Shown here: piece by piece, positions 36,052 through 45,183 of the stretch
Position numbering within the stretch: position 1 is the stretch's first letter
How the letters are laid out: each line of letters starts with the position of its first letter
NCBI RefSeq assembly: GCF_023073315.1
Contig: NZ_JADPJH010000014.1
Span: 452,690 to 516,689, forward strand
Source of the DNA: Bradyrhizobium sp. 1
GTDB taxonomy: Bacteria; Pseudomonadota; Alphaproteobacteria; Rhizobiales; Xanthobacteraceae
DNA: 64,000 bases
Direction of reading: 5' to 3'
The notes under the pieces: model-generated
Database searches by the model: none
What the model was told of the DNA's origin: nothing
What the model saw: only the letters and a program-made list of their open reading frames with translations
Program-made: the position numbers and the translations under genes

Positions 36052-36063
36052 GGATCTTTTGAG

Positions 36064-36831
36064 ATGAGCACCGCCCTGTTCGACCTCTCCGGCCGCACTG
36101 CACTGATCACCGGCTCCTCCCGCGGGCTCGGCCGCGCCATTGCCGAGGGCATGGCCAGGGCCGGCGCGAAGATCATCATCAACGGCGTCGATCCCAAGCG
36201 GGTCGAGCAGGCCGTCGCCGAGTTTCACGCTGCCGGTCTCCAGGCCGAAGGCGCCGCCTTCAACGTCACGGACGAGCCGGCGATCGTGGCCAGCTTCGAG
36301 CGTTTCGACCGCGAAGGGCTCGCGGTCGACATTCTCGTCAACAATGCCGGCATTCAGCACCGCAAGCCGCTGGTCGAGTTCACCACCGACGAATGGCGCA
36401 AGGTGATCGAGACCGACCTCACCAGCGCCTTCGTGATCGGCCGCGAGGCGGCCAAGCGCATGATCCCGCGCAAGCAAGGCAAGATCATCAATATCGGTTC
36501 GCTCGGCAGCGAGCTCGCGCGTCCGACGATTGCGCCCTACACCGCGGCCAAGGGAGGCATCAAGAATTTGACCCGATCGATGGCAGTGGAATGGGCCCAG
36601 CACGGCATCACGGCCAACGCGATCGGCCCCGGCTACATGCTCACCGACATGAACGAGGCGCTGGTCAACAACACCGATTTCAACAACTGGCTGATGGGCC
36701 GCATCCCCTCAAAGCGCTGGGGCAGGCCTGACGAGCTGGTCGGCGCTGCGATCTTCCTCGCGTCGGATGCCTCCACCTATGTCAACGGCCAGATCATCTA
36801 TGTCGATGGTGGCATGATCTCCGCGATGTGA
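36064..36831 (+). CDS. short-chain dehydrogenase, gluconate 5-dehydrogenase-like
   Basis: A 255-residue classical SDR. The cofactor motif is TGSSRGLGRAIAEG, then NNAGIQHRKPL, the catalytic Ser-Tyr-Lys with APYTAAKGG, and the substrate loop NAIGPGYMLTDMNEALVNN. The sequence resembles 5-keto-D-gluconate 5-reductases (IdnO/Gno type), which interconvert 5-ketogluconate and gluconate. It is 12 bases after the dehydratase and 24 before the L-idonate dehydrogenase-like gene, so it belongs to one transcript. Confidence 0.85.
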   Translation: MSTALFDLSGRTALITGSSRGLGRAIAEGMARAGAKIIINGVDPKRVEQAVAEFHAAGLQAEGAAFNVTDEPAIVASFERFDREGLAVDILVNNAGIQHRKPLVEFTTDEWRKVIETDLTSAFVIGREAAKRMIPRKQGKIINIGSLGSELARPTIAPYTAAKGGIKNLTRSMAVEWAQHGITANAIGPGYMLTDMNEALVNNTDFNNWLMGRIPSKRWGRPDELVGAAIFLASDASTYVNGQIIYVDGGMISAM

Positions 36832-36855
36832 TCGCGAAAGTCCGAGGAGCAAGCC

Positions 36856-37887
36856 ATGCGCGCCGTCGTCATTCACGCCCCGAAAGATCTGCGGATCGAC
36901 AACTACCCTGACACGGCGCCTGGCCCGGGCGAAGTCCGCGTCAAGATCGCCAATGGCGGCATCTGCGGCTCCGACCTGCACTACTATCACCACGGCGGTT
37001 TTGGCGTCGTCCGCATCCAGCAGCCGATGGCGCTGGGGCATGAGATCGCCGGCGTGGTCGCAGCTGTCGGTGACGGCGTCACCAATGTGAAGCCGGGCAC
37101 ACGCGTCGCGGTCAATCCGAGCAAGCCGTGCGGCCAGTGCCTGCATTGTCAGGAAGGCATGCGCAACCAGTGCCTCGACATGCGCTTCCTCGGCAGCGCG
37201 ATGCGCTTTCCCCATGTGCAGGGCGGCTTTCGCGAGTTCCTCACCGTCGATGCGACGCAGGCCGTGCCGATCTCCGACAGACTGTCGCTGGCGGAAGCCG
37301 CGGTCGCCGAACCGCTCGCAGTATGCCTGCATGCCGGCAAGCAGGCCGGCCCCCTGCTCGGCAAGCGCGTGCTGATCACCGGTTGCGGCCCGATCGGCGC
37401 GCTGATGATTCTTGTCTCACGCTTTGGTGGCGCATCCGAGATCGTCGTCACCGATGTCGCCGATGCGCCGCTCGCGGTCGCCAGGAAGCTCGGCGCCACC
37501 CACGCCATCAATGTCGCGACCGATGCCACCGCGCTCGATCCCTGGCGCGCCGGCAAGGGTGTATTCGACACATTGTTCGAGGCCTCCGGCAACCAGGCCG
37601 CGCTCCGCACAGCGCTCGACGTGCTCAGGCCCGGCGCGACGCTGGTGCAGCTCGGCCTCGGCGGCGAGATGACGCTGCCGATCAACGCCATCGTCGCCAA
37701 GGAATTGCAGCTGCGCGGCACCTTCCGCTTCGATCCCGAATTCGAGCTTGCGGTGCGGCTGATGGGTGAAGGCCTGATCGACGTCAAACCGCTGATCACG
37801 GCGACCATGCCATTCGAGAACGCGGTGGCCGCGTTCGAGCTTGCGACCGACCGCTCGCAGTCGATGAAGGTGCAACTGACGTTCTAG
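36856..37887 (+). CDS. zinc-dependent L-idonate 5-dehydrogenase-like MDR
   Basis: A 343-residue medium-chain zinc dehydrogenase. The catalytic zinc site is at CGSDLH and GHEIAG, and the structural zinc cysteines are in CGQCLHCQEGMRNQC. The Rossmann fold has ITGCGPIGALM. Overall it best fits L-idonate 5-dehydrogenase, which oxidises idonate to 5-ketogluconate. It is the last gene of the cluster. With the SDR and dehydratase it could carry idonate via 5-ketogluconate and gluconate to 2-keto-3-deoxygluconate. A xylitol or sorbitol dehydrogenase role is a lesser alternative. Confidence 0.84.
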   Translation: MRAVVIHAPKDLRIDNYPDTAPGPGEVRVKIANGGICGSDLHYYHHGGFGVVRIQQPMALGHEIAGVVAAVGDGVTNVKPGTRVAVNPSKPCGQCLHCQEGMRNQCLDMRFLGSAMRFPHVQGGFREFLTVDATQAVPISDRLSLAEAAVAEPLAVCLHAGKQAGPLLGKRVLITGCGPIGALMILVSRFGGASEIVVTDVADAPLAVARKLGATHAINVATDATALDPWRAGKGVFDTLFEASGNQAALRTALDVLRPGATLVQLGLGGEMTLPINAIVAKELQLRGTFRFDPEFELAVRLMGEGLIDVKPLITATMPFENAVAAFELATDRSQSMKVQLTF

Positions 37888-37889
37888 AG

Positions 37890-38756
37890 CTATTGGCTCT
37901 CGATCAGCCGGTCGCTGATCAGCCGCACGGCGCCACGTTTCCACGAATAGTCCGCGCCGAGGCGCAGGCCACTGTCGCCGCGCGCCAGCACCGCGCCGGT
38001 TTTAGTGTCGCGAACCTGGAAGCCAAGCGTGTACTCGGTGCGGCTGACCCGCCGCACTACGCCGATCAGTGACTGATCCGCGCCGAGCTTTTGCGCCATC
38101 GCGGCCTCGCATCCATTGCAGTCGCGCAACGCCGGCGTCTTTGCCGCCTCGCCACCCACCTCGACGATACGATAGCGGCCGGATTGGCCGAGCGCCTCGC
38201 GCACGCTGCCGGTGACCTCGGCCAGATAGGATGCGTCCGACGTGGCCGATGCGCCCACCGAAGCCGCGGTCGTGTCCTCGAGCTCGAAATCGAACACGGC
38301 AAGCGCGATCGGCGCAGGTGTTGCGAGTGCCGCGATGATCTCGCGGGACACGAAAATCTCGGCGCGCTCCCACGATTCATCATTGTCGCCGCGGAAGGTG
38401 TAGAGCTTGTCCATCACGAGCTTTTTGGCGCCGACGTCGATCACGGCGACCTTGGCCCATTGCACCAGCGTGCTCGTCTTCTGGATGCCGCCGATGACCT
38501 TGAACGCCGCGTCGTCCTGGGTGGACGGGGCGAGCCGATAGCGCCCACCTTCGCCGATATCCCGCCTGAGCGCGGCCATGAACGCCTGAAGCCGCCGCTC
38601 GTGGGCGGCGGTCTGGTTGGCCGGCTCGGCGGACGTGTCGGTATAGCTGAAATCGTCCATGGCAACGCCGAGGGCGGCCTCGGCACCGGCAGGCGAACAG
38701 GCCGCCGGGAGGACGACGAGGAGAATGGCAGAGAAGATCGACCTGAAACGGCGCAT
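37890..38756 (-). CDS. exported DUF3280/DUF2380-type protein with duplicated domain
   Basis: A 288-residue protein with a signal peptide (cleavage about residue 25; a cysteine in PAACSPAG makes a lipoprotein possible). Two similar halves follow: AMDDFSYTDTSAEP with ALRRDIGEGGRYRLAP at about 31-78, and AVFDFELEDTTAAS with REALGQSGRYRIVEV at about 153-199. Both look like the DUF2380/DUF3280 fold, resembling the nucleotide-free domain of TolB-like envelope proteins. The second half has CNGCEAAM. Function unknown. It is convergent with the idonate operon, 2 bases from its stop. Confidence 0.75.
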   Translation of the reverse strand: MRRFRSIFSAILLVVLPAACSPAGAEAALGVAMDDFSYTDTSAEPANQTAAHERRLQAFMAALRRDIGEGGRYRLAPSTQDDAAFKVIGGIQKTSTLVQWAKVAVIDVGAKKLVMDKLYTFRGDNDESWERAEIFVSREIIAALATPAPIALAVFDFELEDTTAASVGASATSDASYLAEVTGSVREALGQSGRYRIVEVGGEAAKTPALRDCNGCEAAMAQKLGADQSLIGVVRRVSRTEYTLGFQVRDTKTGAVLARGDSGLRLGADYSWKRGAVRLISDRLIESQ

Positions 38757-38944
38757 GCGGGCCTCGTGTGATGGAGCAGCGTCGCAAGCTGGACGGCGGC
38801 TTCGCGCCGCGCAGCAGCGCCAGTCCCGACCAGAGCCGGGAAAATTTCACGACGTTGCACTGCGGTAAGGGTGGCGCTTTCCGCCGCTTGCGTTCTGCCG
38901 TTTAATGGGGAAGCGACAATTCCGTTCGCACCAGGTGCCCGCCG

Positions 38945-40330
38945 ATGTGGAACCGCCCGAGGTCCGATCTCAAGGTCCGTCTGACGTTGCGCGTGGCTGC
39001 GATATCGGCCGCCTGCTTCGCCGCGATCTCCGCCTATTTCCTGATTACGGCCGACCGCGCCGCGCATGCGCGGATCGACGCTATCGCAGTCATCGTGGCC
39101 AAGACGCTGGAGCTGCAGCAGGGCAAGATCCAGTGGGTCGCGAGCCCCCGCTCCGACTTTCCCAACCTCGACCCTGTCTCGACCTATGTGATGACGCCCG
39201 GCCTGTGTCTGGCGTTCCGTGGCACGAGCGGTGACATCCTCCAGCGCTTCTGCAGCGGCGCGCCGACACCGGCGAACCCAGCGCCGCAGGCCTTCGCGGC
39301 CTTCTATCACGGCATGTTCGACCCCGGCCGCGAGGCGGTACGGCCGGTGATCGTGCGCGGCGCGAAACTCGGCGAGGTCGTCGTCTCCGTCGATCCCGCC
39401 GTGCAGACGGCCGACGCCTGGCACGAGGCCGGCCGCCTGATGCTCGCGCTGGCGATTGCGCTACCGCTGTTGTGCGTTCTGGTCTACGCCGCACTGGCGC
39501 GGGCGCTGCATCCCACCCGCATGATCCGCACCGGCTTGGAGCGGATCGCGGCCAACGATCTCACGACGCGGCTGCCGCCGTTCGACCTCGCCGAGCTCTC
39601 GGCGATCCGCGACGTCTTCAACCACCTCGCCGAGAGCCTCGATACCGCGCTTGCCGAGCGTGCCGAGTTGACGCGAAAGCTGATCGCGCTCCAGGACGAG
39701 GAGCGGCGCCATCTCGCGCGCGAGCTTCACGACGAGTTCGGCCAATCGCTGGCCGCCATCCGCGCGCTCGCCGCCTCCGCCCGCCAGACCGCCGCGCAGG
39801 ACTGCCCATCCCTGCTGTCCGAATGCGACGGCATCGCGCGGACCGCGACCGGCATGATGGAGACGTTGCGTGGCACACTGTTCCGGCTGCGCCCGCCCGA
39901 CGTCGAGGAGCTCGGGCTCGTCGCCAGCCTCGAAGGTCTGGTTGCGGGGTGGAACGGGCGCAGCCGCGGCGAGACGCGGTTTGCGATCCGTTTCAACGGC
40001 ACATTCGAGACCCTGCCGGCCACCATCAGCGCCAGCCTGTACCGCATCGTGCAGGAGGCGCTCACCAACGCTGCCAAGCACGCCGGCGCCACCAAGGTGA
40101 GTCTGGAATTGACGATGCGCGCTGACGAGATCGCGCTTGCGATCGACGACGACGGACGGTCGAACGATCCCGCCGCGAAATCCGGCATGGGCCTGCTCGG
40201 CATGCGCGAGCGCGTCGCGGCCCTGCGCGGCCGGTTGAGCTTTGAGGCTGGCCCGTCCGGCGGCACCGCGCTACGCGTCGCCATTCCGCTCGCAGCCGCC
40301 GATCAGCCGCTGCTGGAGCGCGCGGCATGA
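38945..40330 (+). CDS. NarL-type sensor histidine kinase
   Basis: A 461-residue membrane sensor. The first membrane helix is at about 15-35, a periplasmic sensing domain at about 36-155 (with two Cys, GLCLAF and RFCSG), the second helix at about 160-185, HAMP at about 186-238, a HisKA_3 dimer domain with His262 in ARELHDEFGQSL, and HATPase at about 365-450 (EALTNAAKHA, GMGLLGMRERV). Its stop overlaps the start of the response regulator gene (ATGA), so the pair is co-translated. The signal is unknown. Confidence 0.92.
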   Translation: MWNRPRSDLKVRLTLRVAAISAACFAAISAYFLITADRAAHARIDAIAVIVAKTLELQQGKIQWVASPRSDFPNLDPVSTYVMTPGLCLAFRGTSGDILQRFCSGAPTPANPAPQAFAAFYHGMFDPGREAVRPVIVRGAKLGEVVVSVDPAVQTADAWHEAGRLMLALAIALPLLCVLVYAALARALHPTRMIRTGLERIAANDLTTRLPPFDLAELSAIRDVFNHLAESLDTALAERAELTRKLIALQDEERRHLARELHDEFGQSLAAIRALAASARQTAAQDCPSLLSECDGIARTATGMMETLRGTLFRLRPPDVEELGLVASLEGLVAGWNGRSRGETRFAIRFNGTFETLPATISASLYRIVQEALTNAAKHAGATKVSLELTMRADEIALAIDDDGRSNDPAAKSGMGLLGMRERVAALRGRLSFEAGPSGGTALRVAIPLAAADQPLLERAA

Positions 40331-40980
40331 GCGCGACGATCTTGCTGGTCGACGATCATTCCGTCGTCCGCGAGGGTTATCGCTCGGTGCTCCAAAAGCA
40401 GCCGGGCCTGCGCGTCATCGCCGAAGCCGGGGACGGCGCGGAGGCCTATCGCCTGTTCAAATCCGAGGCGCCCGACCTCGTCATCATGGATCTGAGCATG
40501 CCCGGTATCGGCGGCATCGAGGCCGTCAGGCGCATCAGGCAATGGGACAAGGCCGCAAAAATCCTCGTCTTCACCATGCACGAGAATGCCGGCTTTGCCG
40601 TGCAGGCGATCCGCGCCGGCGCGCGGGGCTATGTCACCAAGACCAGCCCGCCCGAGACGCTGGTGCGCGCGGTGATGGACGTGCTCGCCGGCAAGATCGC
40701 CATCAGCCCCGACATCGACCACGAGCTCGCGCTGAGCCGGCTCGCCGGCGAGAGCTCGGCCGCCGACGTGCTCACGCCGCGCGAATTCGAGGTGCTGCGG
40801 CTGCTGCTCGCCGAAAAGACCACGGACGAGATCGCCGAGACGCTGCATGTCAGCCCGAAGACGGTGGCGAACCTGCACTCGCTGATCAAGGACAAGCTCG
40901 GCGTCGGCTCCGACATCGAGCTGGTCCGGCTGGCACTGCGCCAGGGGATTTTGACAGAGATTGGTCTCGGCGAAGCCTGA
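40327..40980 (+). CDS. NarL/FixJ-family response regulator
   Basis: A 217-residue regulator. The receiver domain (about 4-120) has acidic pocket DDHS, acceptor Asp near residue 56 in LVIMDLSMPG, and Lys in YVTKTSPPETL. The C-terminal LuxR-type helix-turn-helix spans about 150-210 (LTPREFEVLRLLLAEKTTDEIAETLHVSPKTVANL). It is the cognate partner of the overlapping kinase gene. The targets cannot be told from sequence; the next gene is convergent. Confidence 0.93.
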   Translation: MSATILLVDDHSVVREGYRSVLQKQPGLRVIAEAGDGAEAYRLFKSEAPDLVIMDLSMPGIGGIEAVRRIRQWDKAAKILVFTMHENAGFAVQAIRAGARGYVTKTSPPETLVRAVMDVLAGKIAISPDIDHELALSRLAGESSAADVLTPREFEVLRLLLAEKTTDEIAETLHVSPKTVANLHSLIKDKLGVGSDIELVRLALRQGILTEIGLGEA

Positions 40981-40984
40981 CCGC

Positions 40985-41827
40985 TCAGGCGAGATAACGC
41001 GTCAGATAGCCTTCCATCGCGTAAAGCGCGCAGAGCGCCAGGCTCGACCACACCGCGGCGCTGAAATACAGGAACATCCAGGTCAGCTCGCCCTTCCAGT
41101 GCGCGATGTCGTGGGTCACCACCCAGCGCGTCGAGACATCGTGCAGGCCTTCGAGGAAGCCGAGGAACCTGCCGCCCTCGGCGTGCCCTGCCCGCCAGCG
41201 GCTGAGATACATCGGCACGTCGACGGTGACGAGGAAGGCGAGGAAGCAGGCGATGCCGACGATGCCTGAGATCAGCGCCCAGCGCACCGGTCCCTGGAAT
41301 TCCGGCATGAGGCGGCACAGCGCGATGCCGGCGAGGAAGAAGGTGACCGCCCACAGCGAGTTCTCGATCGCGTTGAAGAGGAAGTTGGTCGTCACCACCG
41401 CGTACCAGGAGAAGCATTCCGCGATGACGATGATGGGCACGATCACGAGCGCAATGTTCACCACGGTCTGCGCGCCCGTCATGTGACCCAGCTGATGCAG
41501 GATGATCGCCCACTGCGCGACGAAGCACAGTTCGGCCACGGTCGCGACCGTACGGCCGACGAAGACGCTCGACAGCCAGGTGTCGAACAGGCAGATGCGC
41601 TGCACGTCGGCCCGCGGCAGGAACGAGCGGAAGGCGCAGCCGAACACGTAGCCGGCGCAGAGCAGGAACATCAGGCCGATATCCGAACCGCCGCCGACGC
41701 TGCCCGCCAGGCTCGGGTAGAACTCGCGGTACAACATGAACCAGACGAAAATGTTGGCAGCGCTGACCAGCGTCAGGGACCCCCACCACCACGCCAGGGG
41801 ATTTGACCGTGCCTGCCACTGCAACAT
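40985..41827 (-). CDS. integral membrane protein of unknown function
   Basis: A 280-residue protein with seven or eight predicted membrane helices spread over its length. It contains many Trp residues and several His in or near helices (IILHQLGHM, VVTHDIAHW), which could bind haem or metal, though this is not shown. I do not recognise the family. The ATG at 41827 follows GGAG at good spacing. The open frame upstream to 42010 is arginine-rich and crosses the divergent promoter, so it is rejected. Confidence 0.72.
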   Translation of the reverse strand: MLQWQARSNPLAWWWGSLTLVSAANIFVWFMLYREFYPSLAGSVGGGSDIGLMFLLCAGYVFGCAFRSFLPRADVQRICLFDTWLSSVFVGRTVATVAELCFVAQWAIILHQLGHMTGAQTVVNIALVIVPIIVIAECFSWYAVVTTNFLFNAIENSLWAVTFFLAGIALCRLMPEFQGPVRWALISGIVGIACFLAFLVTVDVPMYLSRWRAGHAEGGRFLGFLEGLHDVSTRWVVTHDIAHWKGELTWMFLYFSAAVWSSLALCALYAMEGYLTRYLA

Positions 41828-42038
41828 GAATCGCTCCGACGTAACCGAGATGACATCTACTCGTAATAATCCTGTCACAACAAGCCATGGAATCACGACA
41901 AAAATCCGTGTGCGGATGTGCTTTCCGCGCATTTCTCGCCTTCGCTTAAGCCGCCGCTCTACGTCCGCATAGTGGACACATAGAGCGGCTTCTCTGAATT
42001 TATTGGACAACCGACGCCACCGGGTTCATTAAACCTGC

Positions 42039-42920
42039 ATGGCTCGAGCCGCGTCCAAACCGCCCCACGCCTCCGCGTCCGCCGCCGCAGTGCTGGCCTC
42101 GAGCGCTGACGACGCCGCGTTTGCGACCACGCTGGCCAAGGGCCTCGTGGTGCTCGAGGCCTTCAAGGCCGGGGCGACGCTGCTCGGCAACATGGAGCTG
42201 TCGACACTGACGGGGATTCCGCGGCCGACGGTGGCGCGGCTGACGCATACGCTCGCCGAGCTTGGCTACCTCCGCTACGATTCCGGGCGCGCCAAATATC
42301 GCGTCGGCGCGCGCGCACTTCGCATGGCGCATCCGCTGCTGGCCGACATGCAATTCCGCCAGGTTGCGCGCCCGTTGATGCAGGAGCTGGCGCAGAGCGT
42401 GCGCGGCACGGTCTCGATCGGCCTGCTCGACGCGACCTCCATGATCTATGTCGAGACCGCGCGCTCCGGCGACGTCGGCCCGCACGTCCCCGATATCGGC
42501 ATGCCGATTCCCGTGGTCATGACGGCGATGGGCCGCGCCGCCGCGGCGAGGTTGCCGACGGCCGATGCGGCACGCCTCGAAGAGCGTATTGCGAGCGAAG
42601 ACGCCGAGCTGTGGTCGGCCTTCCGCGACAAATATCGCGCCGGGCTCGCGCAATGCGCCAGCCGCGGCTTCTGCACCTGCTGGGGCGAGTACATGGCCTC
42701 GATCCACGCCGTCGCCGCACCGTTGTTTTATGTGAGTGAGACGAAGCAGTCGTTCTCGATCAATTGCGGCATTCCCGCGTTCCGGCTCCAGCCGGGCCAG
42801 CTGGAGAGCGAGATCGGGCCGCGCATCGCGGCACTTGCCGACAGCATCCGCGCCATCATAGGCGCGGCAGGGCCCGCGGCCGAGACACAAAAGCAAAACA
42901 AGAAGAGGGCCAGGAAATGA
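42039..42920 (+). CDS. IclR-family transcriptional regulator
   Basis: A 293-residue regulator. A winged helix-turn-helix (about 28-95: TLAKGLVVLEAFKAG, LSTLTGIPRPTVARLTHTLAELGYLR) is followed by the IclR ligand domain (about 110-275, ending near QLESEIGPRIAALA). IclR proteins of this type often govern aromatic or dicarboxylate catabolism. Two orphan binding-protein genes follow in the same direction and are likely targets or co-transcribed. The C-terminus is a basic tail (QKQNKKRARK). Confidence 0.9.
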   Translation: MARAASKPPHASASAAAVLASSADDAAFATTLAKGLVVLEAFKAGATLLGNMELSTLTGIPRPTVARLTHTLAELGYLRYDSGRAKYRVGARALRMAHPLLADMQFRQVARPLMQELAQSVRGTVSIGLLDATSMIYVETARSGDVGPHVPDIGMPIPVVMTAMGRAAAARLPTADAARLEERIASEDAELWSAFRDKYRAGLAQCASRGFCTCWGEYMASIHAVAAPLFYVSETKQSFSINCGIPAFRLQPGQLESEIGPRIAALADSIRAIIGAAGPAAETQKQNKKRARK

Positions 42921-42956
42921 ACAAGAACACTGGCACTCCACCACCGGGAGGCCATC

Positions 42957-43931
42957 ATGAGCATCACACGCCGAACATTGCTGGGCACCCTCGCCCTATC
43001 CCTGCCCGGACTTCCAGTCTCCGCGCGCGCTGAGGATTCCTGGCCGTCACGCCTCGTGCGGCTGATCTCGCCCTATGGGCCCGGCGGCTCCAACGACATC
43101 TCGCTGCGCCTGCTCGCCGAAGAGTTCGGCCGCAGCCTGCATCAGCAATTCATCGTCGAGAACAAGCCGGGCGCCGGCACGCGTATCGCCAACGATGCCG
43201 TCGCGCATGCGCCGGGCGACGGCTACACCCTGCTCTATGTCGCTGCGCCCTACGCCACCGCCGAGGCGCTGTTCGGCAAGCTGACGTATGAGCGCAAGGA
43301 CCTTCAGCCGGTCGCGATGGCGGTGATCGCACCGCTGTTCCTGATCATCAGCGCTGACGCCCCGTTCAAGACGCTGCCGGAACTGATCGCCTACGGCAAA
43401 TCGAAGCCGGATGGACTGACCTTCGCCTCGCCCGGCGCCGGCTCGCAGCCGCACCTTGCCGGTGAGCTCTTGTTCCGGGATGCCGGCGTCAAGGGTCTCA
43501 ACATCCCCTTCCGCGGCGATGCGGCCTCCTACACCGAGCTGCTGGCCGGCCGCGTCGACGCGACGCTGACGGCGCTGCCGACCGCGCTACCCTATATCCA
43601 GAGCGGCAAGTTCATCGTGCTCGGCGTCGCCTCGCCCGAGCGCAGCGCGCTCTACCCGCAGGCGGCGACCCTGCGCGAACAGGGCTTTCCCAACGTGGCC
43701 GCCGCCGGCTGGTACGGCTTCATGGCGCCCGCCACGACGCCACGCGCCATCGTCGACAAGCTCCAGGCCGAAGTTTTGCGCGCGCTCGCCGAGCCCGCGA
43801 TCAGGGACAAGCTGACCGCCCAGGGTCTCGAGGTGCGCCCCGGCACCGCCGCCGAGTTCGGCCAGTTCATCGACCGGGAGACGCAAAAATGGACCGCGTT
43901 GATCCGCGACGCCGGGCTCAAGGGCGAGTGA
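42957..43931 (+). CDS. Bug/TctC-type tripartite tricarboxylate transporter receptor
   Basis: A 324-residue periplasmic receptor with a twin-arginine-like signal peptide (ITRRTLLGTLALSLPGLPVSARA). The Bug-family pattern is clear: VRLISPYGPGGSNDISLRLLAEE, VENKPGAGTRIANDAVAHAPGDGYTLLY, FASPGAGSQPHLAGELL and PTALPYIQSGK. Such receptors bind carboxylates for TctAB permeases. No tctA or tctB is nearby, as is usual for the many orphan Bug genes. GGGAGG lies 6-11 bases before the ATG. Confidence 0.9.
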   Translation: MSITRRTLLGTLALSLPGLPVSARAEDSWPSRLVRLISPYGPGGSNDISLRLLAEEFGRSLHQQFIVENKPGAGTRIANDAVAHAPGDGYTLLYVAAPYATAEALFGKLTYERKDLQPVAMAVIAPLFLIISADAPFKTLPELIAYGKSKPDGLTFASPGAGSQPHLAGELLFRDAGVKGLNIPFRGDAASYTELLAGRVDATLTALPTALPYIQSGKFIVLGVASPERSALYPQAATLREQGFPNVAAAGWYGFMAPATTPRAIVDKLQAEVLRALAEPAIRDKLTAQGLEVRPGTAAEFGQFIDRETQKWTALIRDAGLKGE

Positions 43932-43953
43932 CTGTCACAAACAGGGAATGGAA

Positions 43954-45174
43954 ATGAAAGCCGATCTTCTCAAACGCGTCGCGGCCTCTGCACTCGCTCT
44001 CGCGCTGTCGATCCCGGCGGCACAGGCGCAGAAGAAATATGATGCCGGCGCCTCCGACGCCGAAATCAAGGTCGGCCAGACCGTGCCGCTGAGTGGTCCG
44101 GCCTCGGCCTATGCCGTGATCGGAAAGACCCAGGCCGCCTACATGAAGATGATCAACGACCAGGGCGGCGTGAACGGTCGTAAGGTTGAGCTGATCCAGT
44201 ATGACGACGCCTATTCACCGCCGAAGACGGTGGAACAGACCCGCAGGCTGGTCGAGAGCGACGAGGTGCTGCTGACATTCCAGATCATCGGCACCGCACC
44301 GAACGTCGCCGTACAGAAATATCTCAACGCCAAGAAGGTCCCGCAGCTGTTCGCGGCAACCGGCGCGGCGCGCTTCACCGACCCGAAGAACTTTCCTTGG
44401 ACGATGGGCTTCAACCCGTCCTATCTCGTCGAGGGCCGAATTTACGCACAATATCTTCTGAAGAACCATCCGAACGCCAGGATCGGCGTGCTCTATCAGA
44501 ACGACGACCTCGGCAAGGACTATCTCGCCGGCCTCAAGGCCGGTCTCGGCGACAAGGCGAAGATGGTCGTGGCCGAGACCTCCTACGAGATCACGGAGCC
44601 GACGATCGACTCACAGATCCTGCGCCTGAAGGACGCCGGCGCCGATGTGCTGTTCAGCGCCACGACGCCGAAGCAGGCTGCGCAGGCGATCAAGAAGGTT
44701 GCGGAGATCGGCTGGAAGCCGCTGCACATCATCGACATCAACGCTTCCTCGGTCAGCGCGGTGCTGAAGCCCGCCGGGCTCGACAACGCCAAGGGGGTCG
44801 TCAGCGTCGGCTACGTCAAGGATTCCGCCGATCCCGAATGGAAGGACGATGCCGGCATGAAGCGCTATCTCGCCTTCATGGCGAAGTATTATCCTGATGG
44901 TGACAAGGATTCGAACCTGAACGTCTACGGCTACATCACCGCCCAGCTTCTGGTGCAGGTGCTGAAGCAATGCGGCGACGATCTCACCCGCGAGAACGTG
45001 ATGCGCCAGGCCGCCAGCCTCAAAAACATCGAACTCGACCTGACGCTGCCGGGAATCTCGGTGACGACGACGCCGACCGATTACCGCGTCAACAAGCAGT
45101 TCCAGATGGTGCAGTTCGACGGCCAGCACTGGCAGAAGCTCGGCGGCATCGTGACGGACGAAGCGAAGGAGTAA
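43954..45174 (+). CDS. ABC-transporter periplasmic binding protein (Leu/Ile/Val type)
   Basis: A 406-residue Peripla_BP_6 receptor. The signal peptide ends near AQAQ, and the mature domain opens EIKVGQTVPLSGPASAYAVIGKTQAAYMKMIND, with VNGRKVELIQYDDAYSPPKTVEQTRRLVE typical of the amide/aromatic-acid-binding branch. The ATG at 43954 has AGGGA six bases upstream; an in-frame ATG at 43948 is too near it. No permease or ATPase gene follows. It is probably in one transcript with the IclR and Bug genes. Confidence 0.87.
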   Translation: MKADLLKRVAASALALALSIPAAQAQKKYDAGASDAEIKVGQTVPLSGPASAYAVIGKTQAAYMKMINDQGGVNGRKVELIQYDDAYSPPKTVEQTRRLVESDEVLLTFQIIGTAPNVAVQKYLNAKKVPQLFAATGAARFTDPKNFPWTMGFNPSYLVEGRIYAQYLLKNHPNARIGVLYQNDDLGKDYLAGLKAGLGDKAKMVVAETSYEITEPTIDSQILRLKDAGADVLFSATTPKQAAQAIKKVAEIGWKPLHIIDINASSVSAVLKPAGLDNAKGVVSVGYVKDSADPEWKDDAGMKRYLAFMAKYYPDGDKDSNLNVYGYITAQLLVQVLKQCGDDLTRENVMRQAASLKNIELDLTLPGISVTTTPTDYRVNKQFQMVQFDGQHWQKLGGIVTDEAKE

Positions 45175-45183
45175 GGGGCGTAC

